From the NCBI GenBank assembly GCA_944325175.1, contig CALUYZ010000001.1:114009-178008 (forward strand): DNA of 64,000 nucleotides, written 5' to 3'. Made by a program: the position numbers and the translations under genes. Positions 44,391 through 53,862 of this stretch are shown here, piece after piece. Numbering within the stretch: position 1 is the first letter of the stretch; every line of letters begins with the position of its first letter. The stretch is from Candidatus Gastranaerophilales bacterium (GTDB lineage Bacteria; Cyanobacteriota; Vampirovibrionia; Gastranaerophilales; Gastranaerophilaceae). The notes under the pieces are model-generated. The model saw nothing but the letters and a program-made list of their open reading frames with translations, had not been told where the DNA came from and did no database searches.

Positions 44391-47039
44391 ATGACAGATA
44401 ACAAGCGAGTGTGGCTTTTTAAAGAAGGAAATGCCGATATGCGTAACTTGTTGGGCGGCAAAGGCGCAAACCTTGCCGAAATGACTAATGCAGGGCTTCC
44501 TGTTCCCCCGGGGTTAACAATTACAACAGAAACCTGCATGGAATATATTAATAACGGAAACAAAATGCCTTGTGGGCTTATGGATGAAGTTAAAACTTAT
44601 TTAAAAGAAGTTGAAAAACAGGCAAATAAAAAATTTGGCGATAAAGAAAACCCATTGTTGGTTTCTGTAAGATCAGGCGCAAGGTTATCAATGCCCGGCA
44701 TGATGGAAACCATTTTGAATTTAGGTTTAAATGATGAAACTCTTCAAGGCATGGTTAATCTTACAAATAACGAAAGATTTTGCTATGACAGCTATAGAAG
44801 ATTTTTAACAATGTTCGGTTCTGTTGCTTGGGATATTGAAAGAAACCTTTTTGAAGCGGAATTAGACAAAGTTAAAGAAAAAGAAGGCGTTAAAACTGAC
44901 GCTGAAGTTTCAGCAGAAGGCTTAAAATCTTTAATTCCAATTTATAAAGAAATAATTAAAAAAGAAACAGGAAAAGAATTTCCGCAAGACCCCTACGTTC
45001 AACTTCAAGAAGCTATTGAAGCGGTGTTTAGAAGCTGGAATATTCCAAGAGCGGTTGCATACCGTAACTTAAATAAAATTGACCACAATTTTGGTACAGC
45101 CGTTAACGTTCAAACCATGGTGTTTGGTAATATGGGAAATGACTGTGCGACAGGCGTTTCATTCACAAGAAACCCCGCAACAGGCGAAAACGAATTTTAC
45201 GGCGAATATTTAACAAACGCTCAAGGCGAAGATGTTGTTGCAGGTATCAGAACTCCAAAACCAATTAAAGAACTTGCAAACGAAATGCCTGAACTTTACA
45301 AACAATACGTTGATATTGCAAAAAACCTTGAAAATCATTATAAAGATGTTCAAGATATGGAATTTACCATTGAAAAAGGCAAATTATACATTCTTCAAAC
45401 AAGAAACGGCAAAAGAACAGCTGCAGCTGCAGTTAGAATTGCTGTTGAAATGGCAAAAGAAGGCATTATTTCAAAAGAAAGAGCAGTTGAACTTGTTGAT
45501 CCTTATCAGTTATATCAACTTTTACTTCCATCATTTGACCCCAAAGCTAAAAAAGAAGCACATAAAATTGCTCAAGGTTTAAATGCATCCCCGGGCGCTG
45601 CTATCGGTAAAATTGTTTTTGATACTGATGAAGCTGCAACAAGGGGTGAAGCGGGCGAAAAAGTTATTTTGGTTAGAATTGAAACCTGCCCTGACGACAT
45701 TCACGGTATGATTGCTTCTCAAGGTGTTTTAACACTAAGAGGCGGTATGACAAGCCACGCTGCCGTTGTTGCAAAAGGCATGGGCAAACCTTGCGTTTCA
45801 GGTTGTGAAGACTTAAAAATTGACCTTGCAAATAAAACCTTAACCGCTGCAGATGGCACAATTTACCATGAAAATGACGTTATTTCCATTGATGGCGGAA
45901 CGGGCGAAGTTATGGCAGGGGCTGTTCAAACACAATCTGCTACAATGGATGAAAACTTTGAAACTTTATTCAAATGGGTTGATGAGTTCAAAAAATTAAC
46001 AGTAAGAGCAAACGCAGATACTCCATTGGATGTTCAAAACGCTCTTAAATTGGGTGCAGAAGGCGTCGGACTTTGCAGAACGGAACATATGTTTATGGAC
46101 CCATCAAGACTTCCTTGGGTTCAAAAAATGATTATTGCAGGCACAAAAGAAGCAAGAAAAGAAGCTTTAGCAAAACTTCTTCCTATGCAATATCAAGATT
46201 TTAAAGATATGTTTAAAGCTCTAAACGGGTATCCTATGACAATAAGGCTTTTAGACCCGCCATTGCACGAATTTTTACCAGATAAAGAAACTTTAATTGC
46301 AGAAGTTGCAACCCTAAAAGCTAAAGGCGAAGATTACAAAGAAAAAGAAAATCTTCTTCACACAGTTGAAGAATTATCCGAATCTAACCCGATGATGGGC
46401 TTAAGAGGCTGCAGATTAGGGCTTATGTTCCCTGAAATCAATGAAATGCAAGTTAGAGCAATCTTTGAAGCTGCATGCGATCTTAAAAAAGAAGGCTTAA
46501 CCGTTAAACCAGAAATTATGATTCCTTTAATTTCTCATGTTAACGAATTAAAAACAGACAGAACTTTGCTTGAAAAAGTTGCAAAAGAAGTTATGCAAGA
46601 AAAAGGCGTTGAAATTGAATATATGTTTGGAACAATGATTGAAATTCCTCGTGCAGCATTAACTGCGGATGAAATTGCAGAATATGCGGAATTCTTCTCA
46701 TTTGGTACAAACGACTTAACTCAAATGACGTTTGGTTATTCAAGAGATGACGCTGAAGGTAAATTCTTATCTAAATATGTTGAAGATAAAATTTTACCTG
46801 CTAACCCCTTTGAAACCCTTGATACCAAAGGTGTTGGTCAATTAATGCAGTTAGCTTTAGAAAAAGCATTACCTGTAAGACCAAACTTAAAAAGAGGTAT
46901 TTGCGGCGAACACGGTGGTGACCCAAATTCTGTTAAATTCTGCCACAAAATTGGCTTGAATTATGTATCTTGCTCACCGTTTAGGGTTCCTCAAGCAAGG
47001 CTGGCAGCAGCACAAGCAGCTATTGCAGACAAAAAATAA
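44391..47039 (+). CDS. ppdK: pyruvate, phosphate dikinase
   Basis: 882 residues, full length. Interconverts PEP and pyruvate with AMP/PPi and ATP/Pi, replacing or reversing pyruvate kinase in many anaerobes. ATP-grasp domain at the N-terminus (LLGGKGANLAEMTNAGLPVP), swivelling phospho-His domain with GGMTSHAAVVAKGMGKPCVS (about 445-465, Thr-Ser-His), and the C-terminal TIM barrel with TIRLLDPPLHEFLP, FSFGTNDLTQMTFGYSRDD and the catalytic Cys in GICGEHGGDP. AAGGAG lies eight bases before the ATG. Monocistronic, ended by the hairpin at 47055. Confidence 0.97.
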   Translation: MTDNKRVWLFKEGNADMRNLLGGKGANLAEMTNAGLPVPPGLTITTETCMEYINNGNKMPCGLMDEVKTYLKEVEKQANKKFGDKENPLLVSVRSGARLSMPGMMETILNLGLNDETLQGMVNLTNNERFCYDSYRRFLTMFGSVAWDIERNLFEAELDKVKEKEGVKTDAEVSAEGLKSLIPIYKEIIKKETGKEFPQDPYVQLQEAIEAVFRSWNIPRAVAYRNLNKIDHNFGTAVNVQTMVFGNMGNDCATGVSFTRNPATGENEFYGEYLTNAQGEDVVAGIRTPKPIKELANEMPELYKQYVDIAKNLENHYKDVQDMEFTIEKGKLYILQTRNGKRTAAAAVRIAVEMAKEGIISKERAVELVDPYQLYQLLLPSFDPKAKKEAHKIAQGLNASPGAAIGKIVFDTDEAATRGEAGEKVILVRIETCPDDIHGMIASQGVLTLRGGMTSHAAVVAKGMGKPCVSGCEDLKIDLANKTLTAADGTIYHENDVISIDGGTGEVMAGAVQTQSATMDENFETLFKWVDEFKKLTVRANADTPLDVQNALKLGAEGVGLCRTEHMFMDPSRLPWVQKMIIAGTKEARKEALAKLLPMQYQDFKDMFKALNGYPMTIRLLDPPLHEFLPDKETLIAEVATLKAKGEDYKEKENLLHTVEELSESNPMMGLRGCRLGLMFPEINEMQVRAIFEAACDLKKEGLTVKPEIMIPLISHVNELKTDRTLLEKVAKEVMQEKGVEIEYMFGTMIEIPRAALTADEIAEYAEFFSFGTNDLTQMTFGYSRDDAEGKFLSKYVEDKILPANPFETLDTKGVGQLMQLALEKALPVRPNLKRGICGEHGGDPNSVKFCHKIGLNYVSCSPFRVPQARLAAAQAAIADKK

Positions 47040-47054
47040 AATGCAAAAAATATT

Positions 47055-47083
47055 AATGCGCCACTATTTGTGGCGCATTTTTC
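47055..47083 (+). terminator. terminator of ppdK
   Basis: AATGCGCCAC TATTT GTGGCGCATT plus T run: perfect 10-bp stem. Confidence 0.9.
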
Positions 47084-47154
47084 GTTTAAAAATTTGCAAA
47101 ATCATCTATATTTGTTTAAAATGTAAGTAATAAATTTTAAGAAGCTATAAAACT

Positions 47155-47679
47155 ATGACACTTAGAGACGAATACGAATATTTAAAATCGGAACTTATGG
47201 TAGAGCTTGCAGATGCAACGGTTATGTGCAATCTTGATTTTCCGTTTGATTTTAAAATTTCAAAAGAAGAAGAAAACAGATATTTTATTCGTGGTGTTCA
47301 AACAAGGCTTACAACCAAAAAATTCATGATAATTTTAGAAAATACTTATAAAAAATGCAGACTTTTCCCCGGAGATGAAACAGTTAAAACATTCATTGAA
47401 GCAAGAGATGATATTTTAGAAGATTACAAAAAGAATGTACTTAAATCTTTTGAAGCTGAAAGCTGGCGTTATAGAGATGATAATGCTGAAACTTATATGG
47501 AATATATTAATACTTTGGCAGACAGAATAAAAGAAGCTTCAGACCATTATGTTGATATTTTGAAAAATTTAACCCCTGAAGACATTGAAAGGGAAATTAA
47601 GGCAAAAGATAAGCTTAAAAAAGCCGAAAATACAAATTTTCTTCAAAATGCTGCAAAAAATAAAAAAGGATTATTTTAA
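47155..47679 (+). CDS. hypothetical cytoplasmic protein
   Basis: 174 residues, no family recognised. AAGAAG about 8-12 bases before the ATG could be a weak Shine-Dalgarno. No signal peptide or membrane helix; the composition is charged and mostly helical (MTLRDEYEYLKSELMVELAD, RDDILEDYKKNVLKSFEAES) with a C-terminal Lys-rich helix (KAKDKLKKAENTNFLQNAAK). It converges on pgeF and their last 4 bp overlap, so no terminator lies between them. Role unknown. Confidence 0.65.
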   Translation: MTLRDEYEYLKSELMVELADATVMCNLDFPFDFKISKEEENRYFIRGVQTRLTTKKFMIILENTYKKCRLFPGDETVKTFIEARDDILEDYKKNVLKSFEAESWRYRDDNAETYMEYINTLADRIKEASDHYVDILKNLTPEDIEREIKAKDKLKKAENTNFLQNAAKNKKGLF

Positions 47680-48410
47680 TTTTTTAAACTTAAAAATGCA
47701 CTCATTCTGTTTGTTGTTTTGTTTTCTTTTCTATATGAAAAGAAAAGGTTATTATTGTGAAAAGTGCAATATGAAGTTACATCAATTTCTTTAATTCCAA
47801 CTTCAATTAACTGCCTTTTATTTATTTCTTTTAAATCGGCATAAAATTTAGAGTTTTCAGATTTATAAACATCTGCATTGTTTTTAATGGTATTTTTAAG
47901 TTCATCCATAATTTCTTCACTTGTTTCAAAACAATTAAAACAAATGGCAGGACCTATTACAGCTTTTATATCATCCGGGTTTGAATTAAATTCTTTTTGC
48001 ATTTTTAAAACGGTTAAGGGTGCTATTTTTTTAACCGTTCCTCTCCAGCCGCCATGGATAACAGCCCCTATATTTAATTTAAAATCGTATAAAATAATAG
48101 GGGTGCAATCTGCAAAGTTTAAGAAAACACCTGTTTTGTTGTCATCTAAAATAAGTGCGTCAGTTTCAGGGTAAAAATCAACATCTTTTTTTACAATTTG
48201 AATGTTATTTGTGTGGGTTTGTTTGGGGTGAATTAACCTATCTAAGTTAAATTCTTTTTTGATTAATTCTTTTTGTTTTTCTGCTTCATTAATTAAATTT
48301 TCTTCTTTTGTTTTTAGAATTAATTCTTTTGTTGTGAAAAAATGGTTAACGCCATTAAATAAGGTTGATTTTAAAACAGTTTTATCTAAAACCTTGTCAA
48401 AATAAAACAT
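47676..48410 (-). CDS. pgeF: multicopper-oxidase-like (YfiH/DUF152) purine nucleoside phosphorylase
   Basis: 244 residues. The family (YlmD, YfiH, LACC1) has a Cys/His zinc site and acts as purine nucleoside phosphorylase or adenosine deaminase, and in some reports on peptidoglycan intermediates. Visible ligands: HPKQTHTNNI (about 62), NFADCTPIIL (Cys, about 113), VIHGGWRGTVKKI (His, about 131) and IGPAICFNCFETSEE (Cys). The usual HAGWRG is HGGWRG here. It begins directly at the base after the aroA stop (no gap), so it is the last gene of the speE-aroA-pgeF run. Could supply ribose-1-phosphate to deoB. Confidence 0.88.
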   Translation of the reverse strand: MFYFDKVLDKTVLKSTLFNGVNHFFTTKELILKTKEENLINEAEKQKELIKKEFNLDRLIHPKQTHTNNIQIVKKDVDFYPETDALILDDNKTGVFLNFADCTPIILYDFKLNIGAVIHGGWRGTVKKIAPLTVLKMQKEFNSNPDDIKAVIGPAICFNCFETSEEIMDELKNTIKNNADVYKSENSKFYADLKEINKRQLIEVGIKEIDVTSYCTFHNNNLFFSYRKENKTTNRMSAFLSLKN

Positions 48411-49715
48411 CTATACCCCTAATTTATTAAAAAGACTTAAAAACTCCGGGAAGGATGTATTTGTCCAGATAAAATCTTTAATTAAACATTCATTTTTGGA
48501 ATTTAGCCCTGCTATATAAAAACTCATAGCAAGCCTGTGGTCGTTATAGGTGTTCAATTCAACATTGCCTTCAATTTGTTTGTGGGCGTTTCCTTCAATT
48601 ATAAAGCCGTCATCTGTTGGTTCAATGTTAAAGCCCATTTTTTTAAGTTCATCTGCCGTGCATTTTATTCTGTCAGATTCTTTATTTTTAAGGTCACCTG
48701 CATCTTTTATAATTGTTTTACCTTCTGCAAAACCTGCTAAAACACAAATAACGGGAATTTCATCAATTAATCTTGGAATAATATCGCCTTTAATTTCTGT
48801 TCCTTTTAAACTTGGCGAATATTTAACTCTTACATCTCCAATTTTTTCGCCGTTTGTAATTTTTTCATCAAGAATTTCAAAATCGACGTTCATACTTTTC
48901 ATAACATCAATAATGCCTGTTCTTGTTTCGTTTAAACCTATATTTCTTATTATAATGTCTGAATTTTTGGTTATTGCTGCTGCTACCATAAAAAATGCGG
49001 CTGATGAAATATCCCCAGGGATATAAACATCTTTTGGCATTAAAAACGAACTTCTGATTGATGTATAGAATTTATCTTCAATTTTACCTGTTTTAATATC
49101 GGATTCAAAATATTGAAGCATAATTTCCGTGTGGTTTCTGGATAATGTTGGCTCAATCACTTTTGTTTCGCCCATTGCGCTAAACCCTGCAAGTAAAATT
49201 GAAGATTTAACTTGAGCTGAAGCTATTTTTGATTCGTATGTAATTCCATTCAGTTTTGAACCTTTAATTTTTAATGGAGCCTTATTTTCGTTTGATTCAA
49301 TTTTGGCACCCATTAAAGTTAAGGGCTCAATAACCCTTTTCATAGGGCGTTTAGATAAACTGGCATCCCCAAATAATTCAGAATTAAATTTTTGCCCCGA
49401 TAAAAGACCTGTCATAAGCCTCATTGTTGTGCCTGAATTGCCGCAATCAAGAGGGGAGTTGGGTGCAGATAAACCGTTTTTTGAATTTATAAAAAGCGTT
49501 TTATCATCAATAAAATTAACCTCTAACCCTAAATTTTTAAAAATTTCAAGGGTCGAGATCGGGTCTTTTCCTTTGGAAAAATTTGAAATCGTTAATTTTC
49601 CACCCGTTAGAGAGCCTAAAATTATTGCTCTATGCGAGATAGATTTATCTGACGGAATTATAACTTCACCTCTTAAAGGTGAAGTTATAGCGCTAATTTT
49701 TATATCTTTATTCAT
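48411..49715 (-). CDS. aroA: 3-phosphoshikimate 1-carboxyvinyltransferase (EPSP synthase)
   Basis: 434 residues from the ATG at 49715; a TTG nine bases further upstream is possible, but AAGGAA fits the ATG. Shikimate pathway, adds the enolpyruvyl group of PEP. Signatures: VIIPSDKSISHRAIIL (about 18-33), LDCGNSGTTMRLMTGLLSG (about 90-108), and the C-terminal RIKCTADELKKMGF. The spelling GNSGTT with Thr/Met following suggests the class I or II question cannot be settled by eye. Starts within the last 8 bases of speE. Confidence 0.96.
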   Translation of the reverse strand: MNKDIKISAITSPLRGEVIIPSDKSISHRAIILGSLTGGKLTISNFSKGKDPISTLEIFKNLGLEVNFIDDKTLFINSKNGLSAPNSPLDCGNSGTTMRLMTGLLSGQKFNSELFGDASLSKRPMKRVIEPLTLMGAKIESNENKAPLKIKGSKLNGITYESKIASAQVKSSILLAGFSAMGETKVIEPTLSRNHTEIMLQYFESDIKTGKIEDKFYTSIRSSFLMPKDVYIPGDISSAAFFMVAAAITKNSDIIIRNIGLNETRTGIIDVMKSMNVDFEILDEKITNGEKIGDVRVKYSPSLKGTEIKGDIIPRLIDEIPVICVLAGFAEGKTIIKDAGDLKNKESDRIKCTADELKKMGFNIEPTDDGFIIEGNAHKQIEGNVELNTYNDHRLAMSFYIAGLNSKNECLIKDFIWTNTSFPEFLSLFNKLGV

Positions 49716-50553
49716 TATTTGCAAGTTTCCTTACAAAGTTTGGAACCATAAATGCCCCTTTATGAAGTTCTCTGTTATAAATTTTTGCATTTTGTTCAAT
49801 TTTAATTGCACGTGCTTCATCTTTGATTGAATTATCGTTATCATTTGTGCAAAATGCCCATGACCAATAGCCGCCGGGGTATGTTGGAATTGGACCGCAA
49901 TAAGGAAGAACGGTTTTAAACACCTTATGAAGTAAGATATACATTTTTCTCATTTCATTTTTATTTGCAAAAGGCGATTCCGATTGAGGAGTAACAATGC
50001 CGCCTTCTTTTAAGCTTTCTTTAACATTTGTGTAAAATTCTTCCGTAAATAAACCTTCGCCTGGGCCCATAGGGTCTGTTGAATCGATTAAAACAACATC
50101 GTAGCAATTTTTTTTGTTTTTAATAAATTCAATAGCATCTTCAACATAAACGTTAACTCGCTTGTCATCCAGTTTTCCTGCAATAGTAGGTAAAAACTGT
50201 TTGCTTGCTTCAATTACAAGCCCGTCTATTTCGCATAAATCAACATTTTTAACGCTATCATGCAATAAAACTTCTCTAACGGTTCCGCCGTCGCCACCGC
50301 CAATTACAAGAACATTTTCAGGGTTTTTATGAGAGCATAAGGGAATATGCGAAATCATTTCATGGTAAAAGAATTCATCCTCTACGGTTGTCATCATAAG
50401 CCCGTCAAGTGTTAAAACATTTCCTAAGCCCCTTGATTTAAAAATTTCAACTTTTTGAAATTCAGATTGTTTTGAATATAAAATATCGCCTTCTGTTTCA
50501 ATCGCAATGCCATAGCCGTTTGGTGTAATTTCTTTATATAAATTGTTCAGCAT
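49708..50553 (-). CDS. speE: polyamine aminopropyltransferase (spermidine synthase)
   Basis: 281 residues. Transfers aminopropyl from decarboxylated SAM to putrescine. N-terminal beta-hairpin domain, then the Rossmann-like fold with VLVIGGGDGGTVREVLLHDS (about 85-104), DLCEIDGLVIEAS (acidic SAM ligand), and VVLIDSTDPMGPGEGLFTEEF with the catalytic Asp (about 155-175). AAGGAAT before the ATG. No speD is in the window. The PLP decarboxylase at 7623 might supply the diamine. Confidence 0.95.
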   Translation of the reverse strand: MLNNLYKEITPNGYGIAIETEGDILYSKQSEFQKVEIFKSRGLGNVLTLDGLMMTTVEDEFFYHEMISHIPLCSHKNPENVLVIGGGDGGTVREVLLHDSVKNVDLCEIDGLVIEASKQFLPTIAGKLDDKRVNVYVEDAIEFIKNKKNCYDVVLIDSTDPMGPGEGLFTEEFYTNVKESLKEGGIVTPQSESPFANKNEMRKMYILLHKVFKTVLPYCGPIPTYPGGYWSWAFCTNDNDNSIKDEARAIKIEQNAKIYNRELHKGAFMVPNFVRKLANNE

Positions 50554-50646
50554 ATTTAAAATTCCTTATAACAAAATATTAAACCGTTGTCTTGTTATTA
50601 TACAAAAAAAGTTGCTTTTTTGATAGAATGAATATGGAAAATTTTT

Positions 50647-50952
50647 ATGAAGAACAATATTTTAAAAACTTTTGAAGATTTTTTAAGAGAACCCATAAGT
50701 ATTTTAAAAAGAACCATTGTAAATATTACAGGTATTGAAACTGCTGAGGGTGGTGGCGGGTCAATTACTGTTGAAACAACAGATGACGGCAAAATTCAAA
50801 TTAATGTTATAAATTCTACAAAGGCGTATAATTTATTGTCTTCTGTCATGTATAAAAGGCAAATATCAGAATTAAGGCATTTAATTAATGAAAATAAAAG
50901 CGGCGAAGTTCATAAAAAGCTCACCTTGCCTCAAATTAGCACCCACGTTTAA
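50647..50952 (+). CDS. small hypothetical protein upstream of engB
   Basis: 101 residues, no family recognised. The beginning is amphipathic (MKNNILKTFEDFLREPISIL), then a Gly-rich turn and beta strands (IETAEGGGGSITVETTDDGK) and a basic helix (YKRQISELRHLINENKSGEV). The last 65 bases overlap engB in another frame, so translation would run into the engB ribosome. The alternating-strand part supports a real coding region. No clear Shine-Dalgarno upstream. Confidence is moderate because of the overlap. Confidence 0.5.
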   Translation: MKNNILKTFEDFLREPISILKRTIVNITGIETAEGGGGSITVETTDDGKIQINVINSTKAYNLLSSVMYKRQISELRHLINENKSGEVHKKLTLPQISTHV

Positions 50953-51466
50953 AGAGGCTGAATTTGCGCTTTTAGGGCGCTCTAATGCAGGTAAATCAAC
51001 TTTTATTAATGTAATTACAAATAACGGCAAACTTGCAAAAACATCTAACACCCCGGGGAAAACAAGACTTATAAATCATTTTGAAGTTACATCCGATAAA
51101 GGAAATTTTATTATTGCAGATTTACCGGGGTATGGTTATGCAAAAGTTTCAAAAACCATGCAAAACGAATGGCAAAAAAATTTAGAAGAGTACCTTTTAA
51201 AGCGTGAAAATTTAGCATATTGTTTTTTATTTTTAGATGCAAGACATGGGATGCTTGAAAACGATATAAATATGATAAATTGGCTTATTTTGAACAAAGT
51301 TCCTTTTATTAACATTTTAACAAAATGCGACCTTAATAAACAAGGGGAAGTTCAAAAAAGAAAACAGGAAATTGAAACCTTTACAAAAACAATGTGCATT
51401 TTGTTTTCAAGTTCAAAACCAATGTATAAAGAAAAAGTTTATGACTTTTTAGAATGTAACATTTAA
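50888..51466 (+). CDS. engB: ribosome-biogenesis GTPase EngB (YsxC/YihA)
   Basis: 192 residues. Small GTPase needed for large-subunit assembly. P-loop GRSNAGKSTF (about 30-39; Ala where Val is usual), G2 TPGKTRLINHF, G3 DLPGYGYA, G4 LTKCDL, G5-like SSSK. The ATG at 50888 is the only in-frame start that keeps the N-terminal helix and lies inside the preceding ORF; a start a few codons further on cannot be excluded. Confidence 0.94.
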   Translation: MKIKAAKFIKSSPCLKLAPTFKEAEFALLGRSNAGKSTFINVITNNGKLAKTSNTPGKTRLINHFEVTSDKGNFIIADLPGYGYAKVSKTMQNEWQKNLEEYLLKRENLAYCFLFLDARHGMLENDINMINWLILNKVPFINILTKCDLNKQGEVQKRKQEIETFTKTMCILFSSSKPMYKEKVYDFLECNI

Positions 51467-51511
51467 TTAATATATCTTGCCATGCTCTATAAATAAGCGC
51501 ACAATATATTT

Positions 51512-51757
51512 ATGGTGTTTTACAGTTTAATTTCTAATGACATTTTGGAAAAAACAGAATATAAAAAAGTAATCAGTCAGGCAAAAAAAGATTGTCTTGA
51601 ATTGGCGCTTGCTAAATTAAGAGAATTTGACGCCATGAATGAAACCTTTTTTAGTGCGGCAATGCCAAGTGATACTCCCATTGTTGCAATAAGAAAAAGA
51701 ACAAATAAATTGCTTAAAAAGAAACGTGAAAAAGAGTTAAAAAAAATTTTAGGTTAA
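51512..51757 (+). CDS. small basic hypothetical protein
   Basis: 81 residues, no recognised family. It starts with MVFYSLISNDILEKTEYKKV, has a predicted helix (VISQAKKDCLELALAKLREF) and ends strongly basic (RKRTNKLLKKKREKELKKIL), which suggests contact with nucleic acid or ribosome. Follows engB by 45 bp, where it may be part of the same transcript, and ends just before a symmetric terminator. No strong Shine-Dalgarno is seen. Confidence 0.55.
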   Translation: MVFYSLISNDILEKTEYKKVISQAKKDCLELALAKLREFDAMNETFFSAAMPSDTPIVAIRKRTNKLLKKKREKELKKILG

Positions 51758-51758
51758 A

Positions 51759-51792
51759 AAAAATGGTTCTTAAAAATTTAAGAACCATTTTT
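51759..51792. terminator. bidirectional terminator between convergent genes
   Basis: AAAAATGGTTCTTAAA and TTTAAGAACCATTTTT are perfectly complementary over 16 bp, with T runs on both strands. It can serve the engB-side genes and the minus-strand gene at 51811. Confidence 0.9.
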
Positions 51793-51810
51793 ATTTATGC
51801 TGTTTGAAAT

Positions 51811-53862
51811 TTATTGTTTTTCTGAATATCTGGTAATTGCATCTGCATATTCATCAACAATGTCGTTTGAAACAGCTTCCGCTTTAGGTACAGCCATTAC
51901 TTGACCTTCAATATCATATTTATTTTCAATTTCAGCTTTTTGTTCAGGGCTTGATGCCACTAAACCTGTTTGAGTGTTAACTGAATCTAATACATGTTTT
52001 CTTTCAAAGTCTTCTAATGGGAAAACACCTGAAGCAATTTGCATTGTTGTATGGTAAAGTGCGTTTAATGTGCCACAATCTGCCCAAGGTTCATTAGACT
52101 TAACGGCATATATTTTTTGGTTACCAAGTGCTTCTTTTGCTTCACTAAGTGCTTCTATTGGCATATCTTGTTTGATAGAATCTTTAATTTGTTTTTGAGC
52201 ACCTTCAGCATCTTCGTTTTGAGTTAGAGCCATTAAGATTGGTGTGAATGTTTTTGACCAGTCTCTTGGTTCTTTGCCTGAGTTATTTGCAGGTAAATAT
52301 GGTTCTAAAATTGCCAATGCCTTAAAGGCTTCTTTTGAAACTGCAAATTGGAAAGTATTTGCAAAGCAGTTGTCGTTTTCATCAACATAACCTTCTTCAA
52401 ATTCTTTCGGTTTTTCTGCAAAAGCTTCAATTTCGCCTTTGTCATTAATTTTCATAATGCCCAAAGAACCTCTTGCATCTTCCTTATCAACTTCTTTTGC
52501 AACCATAACAACAGCAGCGTTACCTGTATTCATTATGTCTGTCATTTCTGATAAGGCTTTTGGAATACGACTCATAGCATCGTTTGGAAGTATAAGTAAG
52601 CTATCTCTGCCTTCTCTTTCCATTGTATTGTACATATCAACGGTAAAGCCGCCGTTGCCGCCGTTTATACCTGAATCGTTCAAGTAGAATTTAATATTTT
52701 TGCCAATTTCTAAATTGCCTTTTGAACAATCAAGAAGACCGGCTTTATGAAGTGAAATAAAAGTTGTTTCCATAGGTGTTAAGCCTGTTGCTGTTCTAAA
52801 GCAGCCTTTTGTAAGGTTAGAGCCTTTAGGGTTGCCGTGCATAATTTTGCTTGATGAAGCATTTGTATATTCCGCACGTGAACCAAAACCGCCTGCTAAC
52901 ATTGAAAGTTGCATATTTTGAGCGCCTTCAGCCGGTACAAATTCATCTAACACAATTTCACCGTTATTGACTTTTTCAACAAAAGTTGCAATAGAGTCAA
53001 TAATTTCAGGAACAAATCTGCCGTTTTCAAGACCAATTACTATTTCTGTACCGCCGCCTTGTGAACCGCCTGATTTTTCTGATACAACAGGAACATCTTG
53101 AACTTCAAACGGTGTAAAGACGTTTTGTGCTTGTTCTGCAACAACACCTAAAGAACCGTTTGATGAATCTTTTTTGGCTAATTTACCTGCATTTGTTAAA
53201 AGAACATTGTCGCCGTCTTCAACAACTGCCATTAATTTACCTTTTGTATTTAATACATAAGCATTTTCAGGAGTTCCTTTTATACTTCTTCTGTTATCTG
53301 AATCAAGATCTATTGAATAAGGTTCAAGTTCAAATTTTAATGATTGTTGAATTTTTTCCGTCCAGCCGGGGTTTTCACCTTGTTTTCTCGGAGTTCTTAC
53401 AACCATTTCAAATTTCATATTGTCGCCATGACCTTTTTTAACTTGGGTTCTGGCATCTGTTATTGTGCCTTTGTCTTTATCTTTTGCAATTTGAATTGTA
53501 GTTTTTACGGCATCATCGTATTTTGGAAGATCGTCCCTGAATTTTGAAACAAGTTTTGATACATCGGCACGAGAACCTACTTCTTCGCCTTTTCTGCCAT
53601 GTTCTATATCTTGGCAAGTTACCATTGATTTGTTTAAATCTTCAAAAGCAGTTGCCAAACTACCTGTAAAAGAAACCGTGGAAGCTAAATTAATGTTGTT
53701 ATAGCCTCTATATGCAGCAGCTAATTTGTCTGCGCCATAGTTTGCTTGATTTCCTTTGAATTGAATTACATTTGTTGCATTATTCTCTCTTTTTTGTACA
53801 TTTGCAGATTGAAGACTGTAATTTTTGGACAGACCATCTGCCATCGAAATACGATTGAGCAT
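51811..53862 (-). CDS. sugar-nucleotidyltransferase-like protein with long N-terminal extension
   Basis: 683 residues. The C-terminal part (about 310-640) has the nucleotidyltransferase fold: LSMLAGGFGSRAEYTNASSS (pyrophosphorylase loop, Ser for the usual Thr, loop Lys later), LLILPNDAMSRIPKAL (metal Asp), AFAEKPKEFEEGY (EKP), and EPWADCGTLNALY (WxDxGT). It resembles GlgC/RmlA/GlmU-type enzymes, so it should make an NDP-sugar. Residues 1-300 match nothing I know: a polar start with VIQFKGNQANYG and VSFTGSLA, then a helical and beta-rich part. AAAGGTG lies eight bases before the ATG. No left-handed helix C-terminal domain is seen. Confidence 0.75.
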   Translation of the reverse strand: MLNRISMADGLSKNYSLQSANVQKRENNATNVIQFKGNQANYGADKLAAAYRGYNNINLASTVSFTGSLATAFEDLNKSMVTCQDIEHGRKGEEVGSRADVSKLVSKFRDDLPKYDDAVKTTIQIAKDKDKGTITDARTQVKKGHGDNMKFEMVVRTPRKQGENPGWTEKIQQSLKFELEPYSIDLDSDNRRSIKGTPENAYVLNTKGKLMAVVEDGDNVLLTNAGKLAKKDSSNGSLGVVAEQAQNVFTPFEVQDVPVVSEKSGGSQGGGTEIVIGLENGRFVPEIIDSIATFVEKVNNGEIVLDEFVPAEGAQNMQLSMLAGGFGSRAEYTNASSSKIMHGNPKGSNLTKGCFRTATGLTPMETTFISLHKAGLLDCSKGNLEIGKNIKFYLNDSGINGGNGGFTVDMYNTMEREGRDSLLILPNDAMSRIPKALSEMTDIMNTGNAAVVMVAKEVDKEDARGSLGIMKINDKGEIEAFAEKPKEFEEGYVDENDNCFANTFQFAVSKEAFKALAILEPYLPANNSGKEPRDWSKTFTPILMALTQNEDAEGAQKQIKDSIKQDMPIEALSEAKEALGNQKIYAVKSNEPWADCGTLNALYHTTMQIASGVFPLEDFERKHVLDSVNTQTGLVASSPEQKAEIENKYDIEGQVMAVPKAEAVSNDIVDEYADAITRYSEKQ

